Assembly: GCA_012270695.1 (NCBI GenBank)
Contig: JAAXHV010000135.1
Span: 1 to 23,535 of the forward strand
Source: Gammaproteobacteria bacterium
Lineage (GTDB): Bacteria; Pseudomonadota; Gammaproteobacteria; Eutrophobiales; Eutrophobiaceae
Direction: 5' to 3'
Length of the DNA: 23,535 bases
How positions within the stretch are numbered: the first letter of the stretch is position 1; every line of letters begins with the position of its first letter. Below are positions 15,966-23,089 of the stretch, piece by piece. The notes beneath the pieces are model-generated. The model did not search any database and was not told where the DNA came from. It was given only the letters and a program-made list of their open reading frames with translations. The position numbers and the translations under genes are program-made.

Positions 15966-16520
15966 ATGAAATTAAAAGACATCTTTGTGCTCATATTTGT
16001 ACTTGCCGTGGCCGGCATATCCCTCTGGTTATCGAGCAGTCCTTTCGGGCTGAAACAGGCGCCGGAGGTGACGTTTTCCACCCTGGATGGCGAAAAAATC
16101 AACATGCGCGAGCTGCGCGGCCGACCTGTGCTAGTGACCTTCTGGGCAACCACCTGTCAGAGCTGTTTGAAAGAGATGCCGCACCTGGTTGAGTTATACA
16201 AAGAGTTCGAAAACGACGGGTTTGAATTGATCGGCGTTGCCATGTCCTATGACCCCCCTAACCGGGTACTCGAACTGGCTACTGAACGGCGGCTGCCTTA
16301 TCCTGTAGCTCTGGACCTCGATGGCGCCCTTGCTGCCGCGTTCGGCAAGGTAACGCTGACGCCAACGTCTTTCCTCGTTGCCCCGGACGGCAGGATAATC
16401 AGGCATGAGATCGGCGAGATGGACGTTGCCAGGCTCAGGCGCCAGATTGAAACACTGCTGCCTACGCCAACACATGTAAAAAAGGACAGATTTACTTTTC
16501 CTGAGGTAACAACGAGTTAA
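15966..16520 (+). CDS. TlpA-like thioredoxin-family protein (redoxin)
   Basis: 184 aa, with an N-terminal membrane anchor (residues ~6-22) and a periplasmic thioredoxin fold of the TlpA/ResA/AhpC-TSA type. The active site FWATTCQSCLKEMP has cysteines C64 and C67, with the cis-Pro segment TLTPTSFLV further on and a hydrophilic tail after ~165. Such proteins reduce periplasmic disulfides, for example in cytochrome c maturation. The open frame begins at 15939, but those codons lie inside the CACAGAG repeat; the ATG at 15966 gives a normal anchor. hemJ starts 12 nt downstream, so they are probably co-transcribed. Confidence 0.88.
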   Translation: MKLKDIFVLIFVLAVAGISLWLSSSPFGLKQAPEVTFSTLDGEKINMRELRGRPVLVTFWATTCQSCLKEMPHLVELYKEFENDGFELIGVAMSYDPPNRVLELATERRLPYPVALDLDGALAAAFGKVTLTPTSFLVAPDGRIIRHEIGEMDVARLRRQIETLLPTPTHVKKDRFTFPEVTTS

Positions 16521-16532
16521 CGGCCGCTTCTC

Positions 16533-16958
16533 ATGTTACTGCTGAAGTCCTTACACCTGATCTTTATGGTCACCTGGTTTGCCGGCCTGTTTTACCTGCC
16601 GAGATTGTTCGTATATCACGCTATGAGCAGTGATGAGGTCGGCATTGAGCGGTTCAAAATAATGGAGAGGAAACTCTATTTCGGCATCATGACTCCCGGC
16701 GCCGTATTAACGTTGTTGTTTGGGGTCTGGCTGGCCGCGATCAATGGCTGGGGCAACTATGCGATACAGACGTGGTTCCAGGTCAAACTGCTGCTGCTGA
16801 TACTGCTGGCCGGCTACCATGTTTATTGTGGAAAATTACTGAAGGATTTCAAACACGATCGCAACAGGCATTCACACCTGTGGTATCGCTGGTTTAATGA
16901 AATCCCGGTTGTCTTCCTGATCGCAATCATCCTGCTGGCCGTTTACAAACCTCTGTAG
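16533..16958 (+). CDS. hemJ: protoporphyrinogen IX oxidase HemJ
   Basis: 141 aa with four membrane helices. It matches the HemJ (UPF0093) family, which oxidises protoporphyrinogen IX to protoporphyrin IX in haem synthesis. The conserved His is at residue 8 (LKSLHLIFMVTWFAGLFYLP), and the ERKLYFGIMTPG segment bears the conserved Lys. WFQVKLLLL and the final NEIPVVFLI helix are also typical. It is near argC, as I recall for PA0661-PA0662 in Pseudomonas. hemL lies 1.6 kb downstream on the same strand. Confidence 0.92.
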   Translation: MLLLKSLHLIFMVTWFAGLFYLPRLFVYHAMSSDEVGIERFKIMERKLYFGIMTPGAVLTLLFGVWLAAINGWGNYAIQTWFQVKLLLLILLAGYHVYCGKLLKDFKHDRNRHSHLWYRWFNEIPVVFLIAIILLAVYKPL

Positions 16959-16960
16959 CC

Positions 16961-16984
16961 CGGGGCAGATTCAAATCTGCTCCG
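16961..16984 (+). other. hairpin between hemJ and thiD
   Basis: A 10-bp stem CGGGGCAGAT (16961-16970) pairs with ATCTGCTCCG (16975-16984), with one G-U pair and a 4-nt TCAA loop. It begins 2 nt after the hemJ stop. No T-run follows, so it could be an mRNA-stability structure or dispersed palindrome rather than a terminator. Confidence 0.5.
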
Positions 16985-16995
16985 TATGTCTTACA

Positions 16996-17781
16996 ATGTC
17001 TCCTATGGAAAACGATACAAAACCCGTGGTGCTGGCTTTTTCCGGTCATGATCCATCAGGCGCAGCGGGCTTGCAAGCTGATATCGAAGCGTTAGCGCGC
17101 GCCGGTTGCCACTGCGTTTCCGTCATCACCTCACTGACTACGCAGAACACTTCGGAATTCAAGGCCCTGGCGCCGCAATCCCCTGCCAGGTTCAGGGAAC
17201 AACTGGAGCTGCTGACGGAGGATATCAGTGTGGATGCCTGTAAAATCGGCTTGATCGGCAGTATTCAACTGGTTGAGATTATCGCGGATTACCTCAAGGA
17301 TGCAAAATTTCCGGTGGTGCTTGACCCAATTCTGGGTAGCGGCAGCGGGGCAAATCTGGCAACCCCGGCTCTGATCAGGAACATGACTAAGCACCTGTTC
17401 CCTCATACTACCGTGATCACGCCTAACCTGGAGGAAGCTTTGGCGCTGACCGGCTGTAATGAGACGGCAACAGCGTTACACTCGTTACTGGATCTCGGCT
17501 GTGGTTCGGCTTTGATCACCGCCGCTGATAGCGCCCGCGGTGAGGTGATAAATACCTGGATTGGCAGAACTCGTGAAGTGCACAGCTATCATTGGGAAAA
17601 ACTGCCCGGGACTTATCATGGATCGGGTTGCACCTTGTCGGCCTATCTCGCAGGACGGCTTGCCCGGGGAGACCCTGTCCGGGTTGCGGTGGAAAAAGCG
17701 CAGGAATATACCTGGCACACGCTGAAACACGCGCAGCGGATAGGAAAATCACAGTTGCACCCGGAGCGCTTCCACCAATGA
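16996..17781 (+). CDS. thiD: hydroxymethylpyrimidine / phosphomethylpyrimidine kinase
   Basis: 261 aa ribokinase-fold enzyme that phosphorylates HMP and HMP-P for thiamine synthesis. The substrate segment is VLAFSGHDPSGAAGLQADI near the N-terminus. The central VVLDPILGSGSGANL, ITPNLEEALALTG, and the catalytic anion-hole motif GTYHGSGCTLSA (~205-216) are all intact. A second in-frame ATG at 17005 is an alternative start; no clear ribosome site decides. Its stop overlaps the thiE start by ATGA, so translation is coupled. No TPP riboswitch is visible upstream. Confidence 0.95.
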   Translation: MSPMENDTKPVVLAFSGHDPSGAAGLQADIEALARAGCHCVSVITSLTTQNTSEFKALAPQSPARFREQLELLTEDISVDACKIGLIGSIQLVEIIADYLKDAKFPVVLDPILGSGSGANLATPALIRNMTKHLFPHTTVITPNLEEALALTGCNETATALHSLLDLGCGSALITAADSARGEVINTWIGRTREVHSYHWEKLPGTYHGSGCTLSAYLAGRLARGDPVRVAVEKAQEYTWHTLKHAQRIGKSQLHPERFHQ

Positions 17782-18395
17782 GAGGGGTCTATGCCGTCAC
17801 GGATTGCGAAAACCTGTCCACCGATGCGCTGTTGCCGGTAACGGAAGAAATTCTCAGGGCAGGCCTGGTCGCCCTGCAATATCGCGACAAATCAGGAGAC
17901 CGCGCCAAAAGGAAACATGAAGCAAGAGAGCTGCGGCAACTCTGCCGGAAACATGGCTGCCTGTTTATCATCAATGACGACGTGCAACTGGCCAGATCGG
18001 TAGGCAGCGATGGCGTCCACCTGGGCCGGGAGGATTGTGACTGTAAAACAGCAAGAACCAAGCTGGGGCCAGCGGCGATCATCGGTGTTTCCTGTTACAA
18101 CAGCCTGGAGAAGGCGCAGGCTGCAGCGGCCAACGGTGCGGATTACGTTGCCTTCGGCTCGTTTTTCCCCACCACATCGAAGCGGAATACGGTGACAGCC
18201 GCACCTGCTATCATTAGACAGGCTAAGGAGAAAATTTCCTTACCGATAGCTGCCATCGGTGGGATCACGCCGGCAAACTGCAGAACGTTAATCGAGCATG
18301 GTGCCGATATGCTCGTGGTTATCAGCAGTATTTACCAGGCTGAAGACCCCTATTCAACAGTAAAGGAATTCAACCGACTGATCCGCGTAACATAG
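17778..18395 (+). CDS. thiE: thiamine-phosphate synthase
   Basis: 205 aa TIM-barrel enzyme that joins HMP-PP and thiazole phosphate to give thiamine phosphate. It has YAVTD at the N-terminus, LQYRDKSGDRAKR (pyrophosphate contact), FIINDDVQLARSVGSDGVHLGRED, YVAFGSFFPTTSKRN and AIGGITPANCRTLIEHGADMLVVIS. The open frame extends back to 17592 inside thiD; the ATG at 17778, overlapping the thiD TGA, gives the family start. The thiD-thiE-hemL order is, from memory, that of Pseudomonas PA3975-PA3977. Confidence 0.95.
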   Translation: MRGVYAVTDCENLSTDALLPVTEEILRAGLVALQYRDKSGDRAKRKHEARELRQLCRKHGCLFIINDDVQLARSVGSDGVHLGREDCDCKTARTKLGPAAIIGVSCYNSLEKAQAAAANGADYVAFGSFFPTTSKRNTVTAAPAIIRQAKEKISLPIAAIGGITPANCRTLIEHGADMLVVISSIYQAEDPYSTVKEFNRLIRVT

Positions 18396-18407
18396 GGAAG
18401 ATGCTTA

Positions 18408-18542
18408 TTTACCACAGAGTGCACAGAGAACACAGAGGATTTAAGGCGAATAACGGATTTTTTATACAGTGAGCTGACAAGAAAGGTAACTAATTAGCAT
18501 CAGACGAATAATTTCTATAATCCCTGTGCGCTCTGTGGTAAA
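18408..18542. repeat. CACAGAG tandem / inverted repeat, copy B
   Basis: Left arm TTTACCACAGAGTGCACAG (18408-18426) and right arm CTGTGCGCTCTGTGGTAAA (18524-18542) are reverse complements at 18 of 19 positions. Three tandem CACAGAGNN units begin at 18413, 18422 and 18431. The 97-bp interior shares no obvious sequence with copy A. It fills the thiE-hemL gap and includes the likely hemL promoter. Confidence 0.8.
18494..18521 (+). promoter_or_regulatory. candidate hemL promoter inside repeat copy B
   Basis: TTAGCA (18494-18499), a 16-bp spacer, and TATAAT (18516-18521). The start would be near 18528, inside the right arm of the CACAGAG repeat, giving a leader of about 42 nt. The -10 is perfect; the -35 matches 4 of 6. 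Confidence 0.4.
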
Positions 18543-18569
18543 AAAACAGACCATGAAGGACAAAAAAGT

Positions 18570-19847
18570 ATGAATGACAACCATTTCGAAGAAGCGAAAC
18601 AAGTCATCGCCGGTGGCGTAAACTCGCCGGTGCGGGCATTCAAGGCCGTGGGCGGCGCCCCTGTGTTTTTCGAACGCGGCAGCGGAGCCTACCTGTATGA
18701 TACCGATGGGCGCTCGTATATAGACTATGTAGGTTCCTGGGGACCGATGATCCTGGGCCATGCGCATCCTGGCGTAATCGCTCGCGTACGGGAAGCCATG
18801 GAAAACGGTTTGAGTTTCGGCGCGCCGACAACGATAGAGACGGCCCTGGCAAAAAAAATCTGTGCGCTCATGCCCGCTATCGAAAGACTGCGCATGGTGA
18901 ATTCCGGCACGGAAGCGGCCATGAGCGCCATCAGGCTCGCGCGCGGTTTCACCGGCCGCGACAAAATCATTAAATTTGAGGGTTGTTATCACGGCCATGC
19001 CGATTCCCTGCTGGTCAAGGCCGGTTCAGGCGCGCTTACCCTGGGCATCCCCACGTCGCCGGGGGTACCGGCAGATACGGCAAAACATACGCTTACACTG
19101 AGGTTTAACGATGCTGCTCAAGTGGAGGATGTTTTCAATGATATCGGCGAGCAGGTTGCCGCAGTCATCGTAGAACCGGTAGCCGGCAACATGAACTGCA
19201 TTCCCGGTTCGCAAGGTTTCCTGGATACCCTGCGCCGGGCCTGTGACCGGTACGGCAGTATCCTGATCTTTGATGAGGTGATGACAGGCTTTCGCGTAGC
19301 CCTGGGCGGAGCACAATCTTTGTATGACATCACACCCGACATCACCTTGCTGGGCAAGGTCATCGGCGGCGGCATGCCCGTCGGCGCCTTCGGCGGGCGC
19401 CAGCAAATCATGGACCAGTTGGCGCCGGACGGAGCCGTTTACCAGGCGGGGACATTGTCAGGCAACCCGGTGGCGATGACAGCCGGTCTGGCGACGCTGA
19501 ATCTCATCTCTGAGCCCGGTTTTTTTAGCGACCTGGCAAACAAACTGGGCAATTTGCTCACAGGTTTGAAAGAGGCGGCAGATTTAAACGGCGTAGCCAT
19601 CTCCACCAACCAGGTCGGCGCTATGTTCGGACTGTTTTTTACCGAAGACTCCCCGATTACCACATACGAACAGGCAACCGCCTGCAACAAGGAGCTATTC
19701 AACCGGTTTTTCCACCGCATGTTGGATAACGGGATTTACCTGGCTCCGTCAAGCTATGAGGCCGGTTTTATTTCAAGCGCCCACGGCCGTACTGAAATTA
19801 ACAGGACGATAGCAGCGGCTGCATCTGTATATAAATACCTGCTCTGA
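18570..19847 (+). CDS. hemL: glutamate-1-semialdehyde 2,1-aminomutase
   Basis: 425 aa PLP enzyme that makes 5-aminolevulinate from glutamate-1-semialdehyde in the C5 haem pathway. It begins with the family-typical IAGGVNSPVRAFKAVGGAP. Also visible are MVNSGTEAAMSAIRLARG, CYHGHADSLL, the PLP-aspartate region IFDEVMTGFRV, and the PLP lysine K263 in LLGKVIGGGMPVGAFGG. An AAGGA ribosome site lies 9 nt upstream of the ATG. With hemJ nearby, this segment covers an early and a late step of haem synthesis. Confidence 0.97.
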   Translation: MNDNHFEEAKQVIAGGVNSPVRAFKAVGGAPVFFERGSGAYLYDTDGRSYIDYVGSWGPMILGHAHPGVIARVREAMENGLSFGAPTTIETALAKKICALMPAIERLRMVNSGTEAAMSAIRLARGFTGRDKIIKFEGCYHGHADSLLVKAGSGALTLGIPTSPGVPADTAKHTLTLRFNDAAQVEDVFNDIGEQVAAVIVEPVAGNMNCIPGSQGFLDTLRRACDRYGSILIFDEVMTGFRVALGGAQSLYDITPDITLLGKVIGGGMPVGAFGGRQQIMDQLAPDGAVYQAGTLSGNPVAMTAGLATLNLISEPGFFSDLANKLGNLLTGLKEAADLNGVAISTNQVGAMFGLFFTEDSPITTYEQATACNKELFNRFFHRMLDNGIYLAPSSYEAGFISSAHGRTEINRTIAAAASVYKYLL

Positions 19848-19849
19848 TC

Positions 19850-19878
19850 CGGGAGGGAAAAAAGAACACAGCCTCCCG
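19850..19878 (+). terminator. hairpin after hemL, possible terminator
   Basis: CGGGAGG (19850-19856) pairs with CCTCCCG (19872-19878) across a 15-nt loop, 2 nt after the hemL stop. Only a weak T content follows, so it may be a weak or Rho-assisted terminator. Confidence 0.4.
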
Positions 19879-19913
19879 TTCGATCTGTCGTATATACATG
19901 TAACAATGTCGTG

Positions 19914-19942
19914 TTGCCATATACACGAATTACCGGTCTAAT
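19914..19942 (+). promoter_or_regulatory. candidate promoter of the mttB-like operon
   Basis: -35 TTGCCA (19914-19919, 5 of 6 consensus), a 17-bp spacer, and -10 TCTAAT (19937-19942, 5 of 6). The start would be near 19949, giving a leader of about 47 nt that contains the hairpin repeat at 19969-19990. This supports separate transcription from hemL. Confidence 0.55.
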
Positions 19943-19968
19943 CCAAACTTCCCGCGAGTAAACCCAAG

Positions 19969-19990
19969 CCTGGTGAGAAAATCCGGGCTA
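19969..19990 (+). repeat. GTGAGAAAATCCGGG hairpin repeat, copy 2
   Basis: AGCCTGG (19967-19973 region) pairs with CCGGGCT around a TGAGAAAAT loop, ending 6 nt before the mttB-like ATG. It is related to the copy at 15322-15342. No Shine-Dalgarno sequence is seen between it and the ATG, so the hairpin may affect translation start. Confidence 0.5.
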
Positions 19991-19995
19991 GTATC

Positions 19996-21525
19996 ATGAG
20001 CAGACAACTACGACGCAGACGTGCGGGAAGCAGGAGCGCCAAACGGATCGCGCGGCGACGACCCCTGGTGCTTGAGACTCCGTTTATCGAACGGAAAATT
20101 CCTTTCTACGAGCTCATGGATGAGGCAGGACTGGCGTTAATCGAAGAGAATGCCGAGGTGGTATTGGAAGAAATCGGCATTGATTTCCGCGATGATCCGG
20201 AAGCCTTGGCGCTGTTGCATGACGCCGGCGCAGACGTACAGGGAGAAAGGGTGCGGTTTCCCAAAGGTTTATGCCGCGACGTCATCCGGTCTTCGGCGCC
20301 GGCGGAATTCACCCAGCATGCGCGTAATCCGCAACGCAGCGTCATTATTGGTGGCAATCGTACCGTGCTGGCGCCAGCATACGGTTCGCCTTTTATTCGC
20401 AGCCTGGATGATGGAAGGCGTTACGCAACCATTGAGGACTTCCGCAATTTCGTCAAACTGACTTACATGAGTCCGGGCTTGCACCACTCCGGCGGCACCA
20501 CTTGCGAACCCGTGGACCTGCCGGTAGACAAGCGCCATTTCGATATGATCTACAGCCATATCAAGTACAGCGACAAACCTTTTATGGGTTCTGTTACCCA
20601 TCCGCAACGAGCGCAGGATACCGTTGACATGGCCAAGGTTGTCTTCGGTGATGAATTTGTAGAACAAAATACGGTCATCACCAGCCTGATCAATGCAAAT
20701 TCCCCCATGACTTACGATGCCACCATGCTTGGCGCAGCAAGAACCTATGCGCGCCACAACCAGGCAACGGTTATATCGCCATTTATCCTGGCCGGTGCCA
20801 TGGCGCCGGTTACCATAACCGGCACCGCCACCCAGATCCTTGCAGAAGCACTGGCAGGCATGGCTTTTGTCCAGTTGGTCAAACCGGGCGCACCGGTGGT
20901 TTTCGGAACGTTTTCCTCCTCCATGTCCATGCAATCCGGCGCGCCCACCTTCGGTACGCCGGAACCGAGCCTGGTGCTCTATATCGCCGCCGCGCTGGCG
21001 CGCCGACTGGGTGTTCCCTTTCGCAGCGGAGGCGGTTTATGCGCGGCAAAGATCCCTGACGCCCAGGCAGCTTATGAGGCAGCCAATACCTTGCAGACAG
21101 CCGCCCTGGCGGGGGTCAACTTCATGCTGCATACGGCCGGCTGGCTGGAAGGCGGACTGGTAATGGACTACGAAAAGTTCATTATGGACGTGGATCAAGC
21201 CAACATGATAGCGGTGCTGCTGCAAGGTGTGGATACCTCTGAAAACGCCCAGGCCATGGACGCGTTGCGGGAAGTAGGTCCGGGCAGTCATTTCCTGGGA
21301 AGTGCACATACCCAGGCAAACTTCGAGTCGGCCTTCTACCGCTCCACTGTGGCGGATAACAACAGCTTTGAACAGTGGCAGGAAGACGGCAGCCTGAATA
21401 CCGCACAGCGCGCTAACGGAATTTGGAAAAAACTGCTGGAAGAGTACGTGGCGCCACCCCTGGATGAATCCATCGATGAAGCCCTGCTGGCATTTATCGG
21501 ACGGCGTAAGCTGGCCCGGGAATAA
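19996..21525 (+). CDS. MttB-superfamily corrinoid-dependent methyltransferase (non-pyrrolysine)
   Basis: 509 aa, matching the trimethylamine methyltransferase family (PF06253). These enzymes transfer a methyl group from a methylated amine to the Co(I) of a partner corrinoid protein. Family-like segments include PFYELMDEAGLALIEENAEVVLEEIG, HHSGGTTCEPVDLPVDKRH, FILAGAMAPVTITGTATQILAE, PSLVLYIAAALARRLGVPFRSGGG and IPDAQAAYEAANTLQTA. There is no in-frame TAG, so it is of the pyrrolysine-lacking kind, whose characterised members demethylate quaternary amines such as glycine betaine, proline betaine or carnitine. Residues 4-24 are strongly arginine-rich, a tail that I recall in proteobacterial members. 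The substrate here is unknown. It heads a tight operon with MetV-, MetF- and MeTr-like genes; the next gene is 13 nt away. Confidence 0.92.
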   Translation: MSRQLRRRRAGSRSAKRIARRRPLVLETPFIERKIPFYELMDEAGLALIEENAEVVLEEIGIDFRDDPEALALLHDAGADVQGERVRFPKGLCRDVIRSSAPAEFTQHARNPQRSVIIGGNRTVLAPAYGSPFIRSLDDGRRYATIEDFRNFVKLTYMSPGLHHSGGTTCEPVDLPVDKRHFDMIYSHIKYSDKPFMGSVTHPQRAQDTVDMAKVVFGDEFVEQNTVITSLINANSPMTYDATMLGAARTYARHNQATVISPFILAGAMAPVTITGTATQILAEALAGMAFVQLVKPGAPVVFGTFSSSMSMQSGAPTFGTPEPSLVLYIAAALARRLGVPFRSGGGLCAAKIPDAQAAYEAANTLQTAALAGVNFMLHTAGWLEGGLVMDYEKFIMDVDQANMIAVLLQGVDTSENAQAMDALREVGPGSHFLGSAHTQANFESAFYRSTVADNNSFEQWQEDGSLNTAQRANGIWKKLLEEYVAPPLDESIDEALLAFIGRRKLARE

Positions 21526-21538
21526 ATCGGAAGAGGCA

Positions 21539-22012
21539 ATGTACAGAATGCGTCTTTGGTCGGTGCGCAACGCCGGCTGGTTAAGCAGGCTTTATAACGT
21601 CTGGGAGAGGCTTCTCATCCTGTGTCACCCCGTATTTGTGCGCATCGGTTATCAACGGCTGGACCGGTTCTTTCTCGCCATTGAAAAGCCGACAAAGGGT
21701 TTCCTGTTCGATTCCCGCTCCTGCGGCCAGTGCACCCTGGGCGACACCGGCATGTCATGTCCGATGAACTGTCCCAAAACCATGCGCAACGGGCCCTGTG
21801 GCGGTGTCCTGCCTGACGGCGGCTGTGAAGTCAAACCGGACATGCCCTGTGTCTGGGTGCTTGCATGGGAAGGCAACAAGCGCATCAACAAACATGAACA
21901 GACCATCGAATTTGTGCTGCCGCCTGCCGACGTGCGCCTCAATCATACGTCGGCCTGGCTGAGGAAGGTCAGGGAACACCATGGTCATCCGGAACTGGAA
22001 GTCTTGGGATAA
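21539..22012 (+). CDS. MetV-like protein (methylenetetrahydrofolate reductase C-terminal domain, PF12225)
   Basis: 157 aa from the ATG at 21539, preceded by GGAAGAGG; an ATG at 21548 is an alternative. Residues 58-110 hold a dense cysteine motif with C62, C65, C74, C78, C87, C96 and C104 (SCGQC, SCPMNCPK, GPCGG, GGCEV, PC-W), typical of the MTHFR C-terminal domain family. In acetogens, MetV is the partner subunit of MetF; the cysteines probably bind a metal or Fe-S cluster. The N-terminal ~50 residues are a basic, hydrophobic extension I do not recognise. It lies 3 nt before the metF-like gene, which fits a MetFV complex, possibly working in the oxidative direction here. Confidence 0.88.
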   Translation: MYRMRLWSVRNAGWLSRLYNVWERLLILCHPVFVRIGYQRLDRFFLAIEKPTKGFLFDSRSCGQCTLGDTGMSCPMNCPKTMRNGPCGGVLPDGGCEVKPDMPCVWVLAWEGNKRINKHEQTIEFVLPPADVRLNHTSAWLRKVREHHGHPELEVLG

Positions 22013-22015
22013 GTC

Positions 22016-23047
22016 ATGTTCTTCGAAGATGAACCGAGGGCGGGTGAAAACCTGCCGATCCTCCCGGGACACGTGTCTCCCGGCCGCCTGGAACGCGTGC
22101 TGCGGGCCGGCAGATTTGCAGTCACAACTGAAATTGCGCCCCCGGACTCGGCGGACCCTGCCGAAGTATATGAACGCGCTGCTATGTTCGACGGCTACGT
22201 GGATGCCATCAACGCAACGGACGGCTCAGGCGCAAATTGCCACATGTCCAGTGTCGGCATGTGTTCACTGCTGACCCGCCGCGGCTACGCGATGGTCATG
22301 CAGGTATCCTGCCGGGATAGAAATCGCATAGCCATCCAAGGGGACGTATTGGGGGGGGCGGCAATGGGCGTGGCAAATATACTCTGTCTCACCGGTGACG
22401 GCGTACAGTCGGGGGACCATCCGCAGGCGAAACCGGTATTCGACCTGGATTGCATGAGCGCACTGGAGATGATGCGCGCCATGCGTGATGACAGCCGGTT
22501 TCTCAGCGGCCGCAGGATTACCAGTCCGCCACAGGTATTCCTGGGGGCCGCGGCCAACCCGTTTGCCATGCCGTACGATTTTCGTCCCTTGCGTCTGGCC
22601 CGGAAAATCAAGGCCGGCGCCCAGTTTATTCAAACCCAGTATTGTTTTGCCATCGACATGTTCAGGCAATACATGGAACGGGTGCGTGATCTCGGCTTAC
22701 ACGAAAAGGTATTCATTCTAGCCGGCGTAGGGCCCCTGGCGTCGGCCCGTTCAGCGGAATGGATACGTACTCATGTTGCCGGAGTACACATCCCGGATGC
22801 CGTGATCAAACGTCTGCGTGGCGCCATGGACCAGGCCCGGGAAGGCGTGAATATATGTAAGGATATGATTTACCGGATCCGTGAAATCGAAGGCGTGCAT
22901 GGCGTTCATATCATGGCCTACCGGCAGGAACATCGAGTCGCTGAGATAGTGGAGTCCACAGGCATCTTGCAGGGAAGAACACCATGGCATCCCGGCATTA
23001 CCCGCCAACGGGATATCCGGGCTCAGAGTAAAAATACTCGACTATAA
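22016..23047 (+). CDS. MetF-like methylenetetrahydrofolate reductase
   Basis: 343 aa. The TIM-barrel segments of the methylene-THF reductase family are present: FAVTTEIAPPDSADP (the acidic residue), DAINATDGSGAN, MVMQVSCRDRNRIAIQGD, ILCLTGDGVQSGDHPQAKPVFDLD and KIKAGAQFIQTQYCF. It interconverts methyl-THF and methylene-THF with FAD. In this context it would oxidise methyl groups brought to THF, though the reverse, synthetic role cannot be excluded. The last ~9 codons (AQSKNTRL, stop at 23047) are encoded by the left arm of an inverted repeat, so the C-terminus may be a relatively recent addition. Confidence 0.92.
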   Translation: MFFEDEPRAGENLPILPGHVSPGRLERVLRAGRFAVTTEIAPPDSADPAEVYERAAMFDGYVDAINATDGSGANCHMSSVGMCSLLTRRGYAMVMQVSCRDRNRIAIQGDVLGGAAMGVANILCLTGDGVQSGDHPQAKPVFDLDCMSALEMMRAMRDDSRFLSGRRITSPPQVFLGAAANPFAMPYDFRPLRLARKIKAGAQFIQTQYCFAIDMFRQYMERVRDLGLHEKVFILAGVGPLASARSAEWIRTHVAGVHIPDAVIKRLRGAMDQAREGVNICKDMIYRIREIEGVHGVHIMAYRQEHRVAEIVESTGILQGRTPWHPGITRQRDIRAQSKNTRL

Positions 23048-23089
23048 ATCAGCGCCTTTTACCATAATTTTACTCTGAGCGCGAATATC
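23012..23089. repeat. 22-bp inverted repeat spanning the metF-like 3' end and the next start codon
   Basis: Arms 23012-23033 and 23068-23089 are reverse complements at 20 of 22 positions, with a perfect 13-bp core (GCTCAGAGTAAAA / TTTTACTCTGAGC). The left arm codes the end of the metF-like protein, and the right arm ends one base before the ATG at 23090. The transcript could form a long hairpin with a 34-nt loop. Core wording resembles the GGGTCAGAGTAA elements. Confidence 0.75.

Noticed and set aside
17592..17777. ThiE extension fused back into thiD
   Set aside because: It is a shadow frame of thiD; the ATGA overlap at 17778-17781 gives the natural thiE start.
18553..18573. Six-codon upstream frame (ATG AAG GAC ... 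TGA) overlapping the hemL start
   Set aside because: No ribosome site precedes it, and its AAGGA is better explained as the hemL ribosome site.
19996..21525. Pyrrolysine-containing trimethylamine methyltransferase
   Set aside because: The frame has no internal TAG codon, so it belongs to the non-pyrrolysine part of the family.
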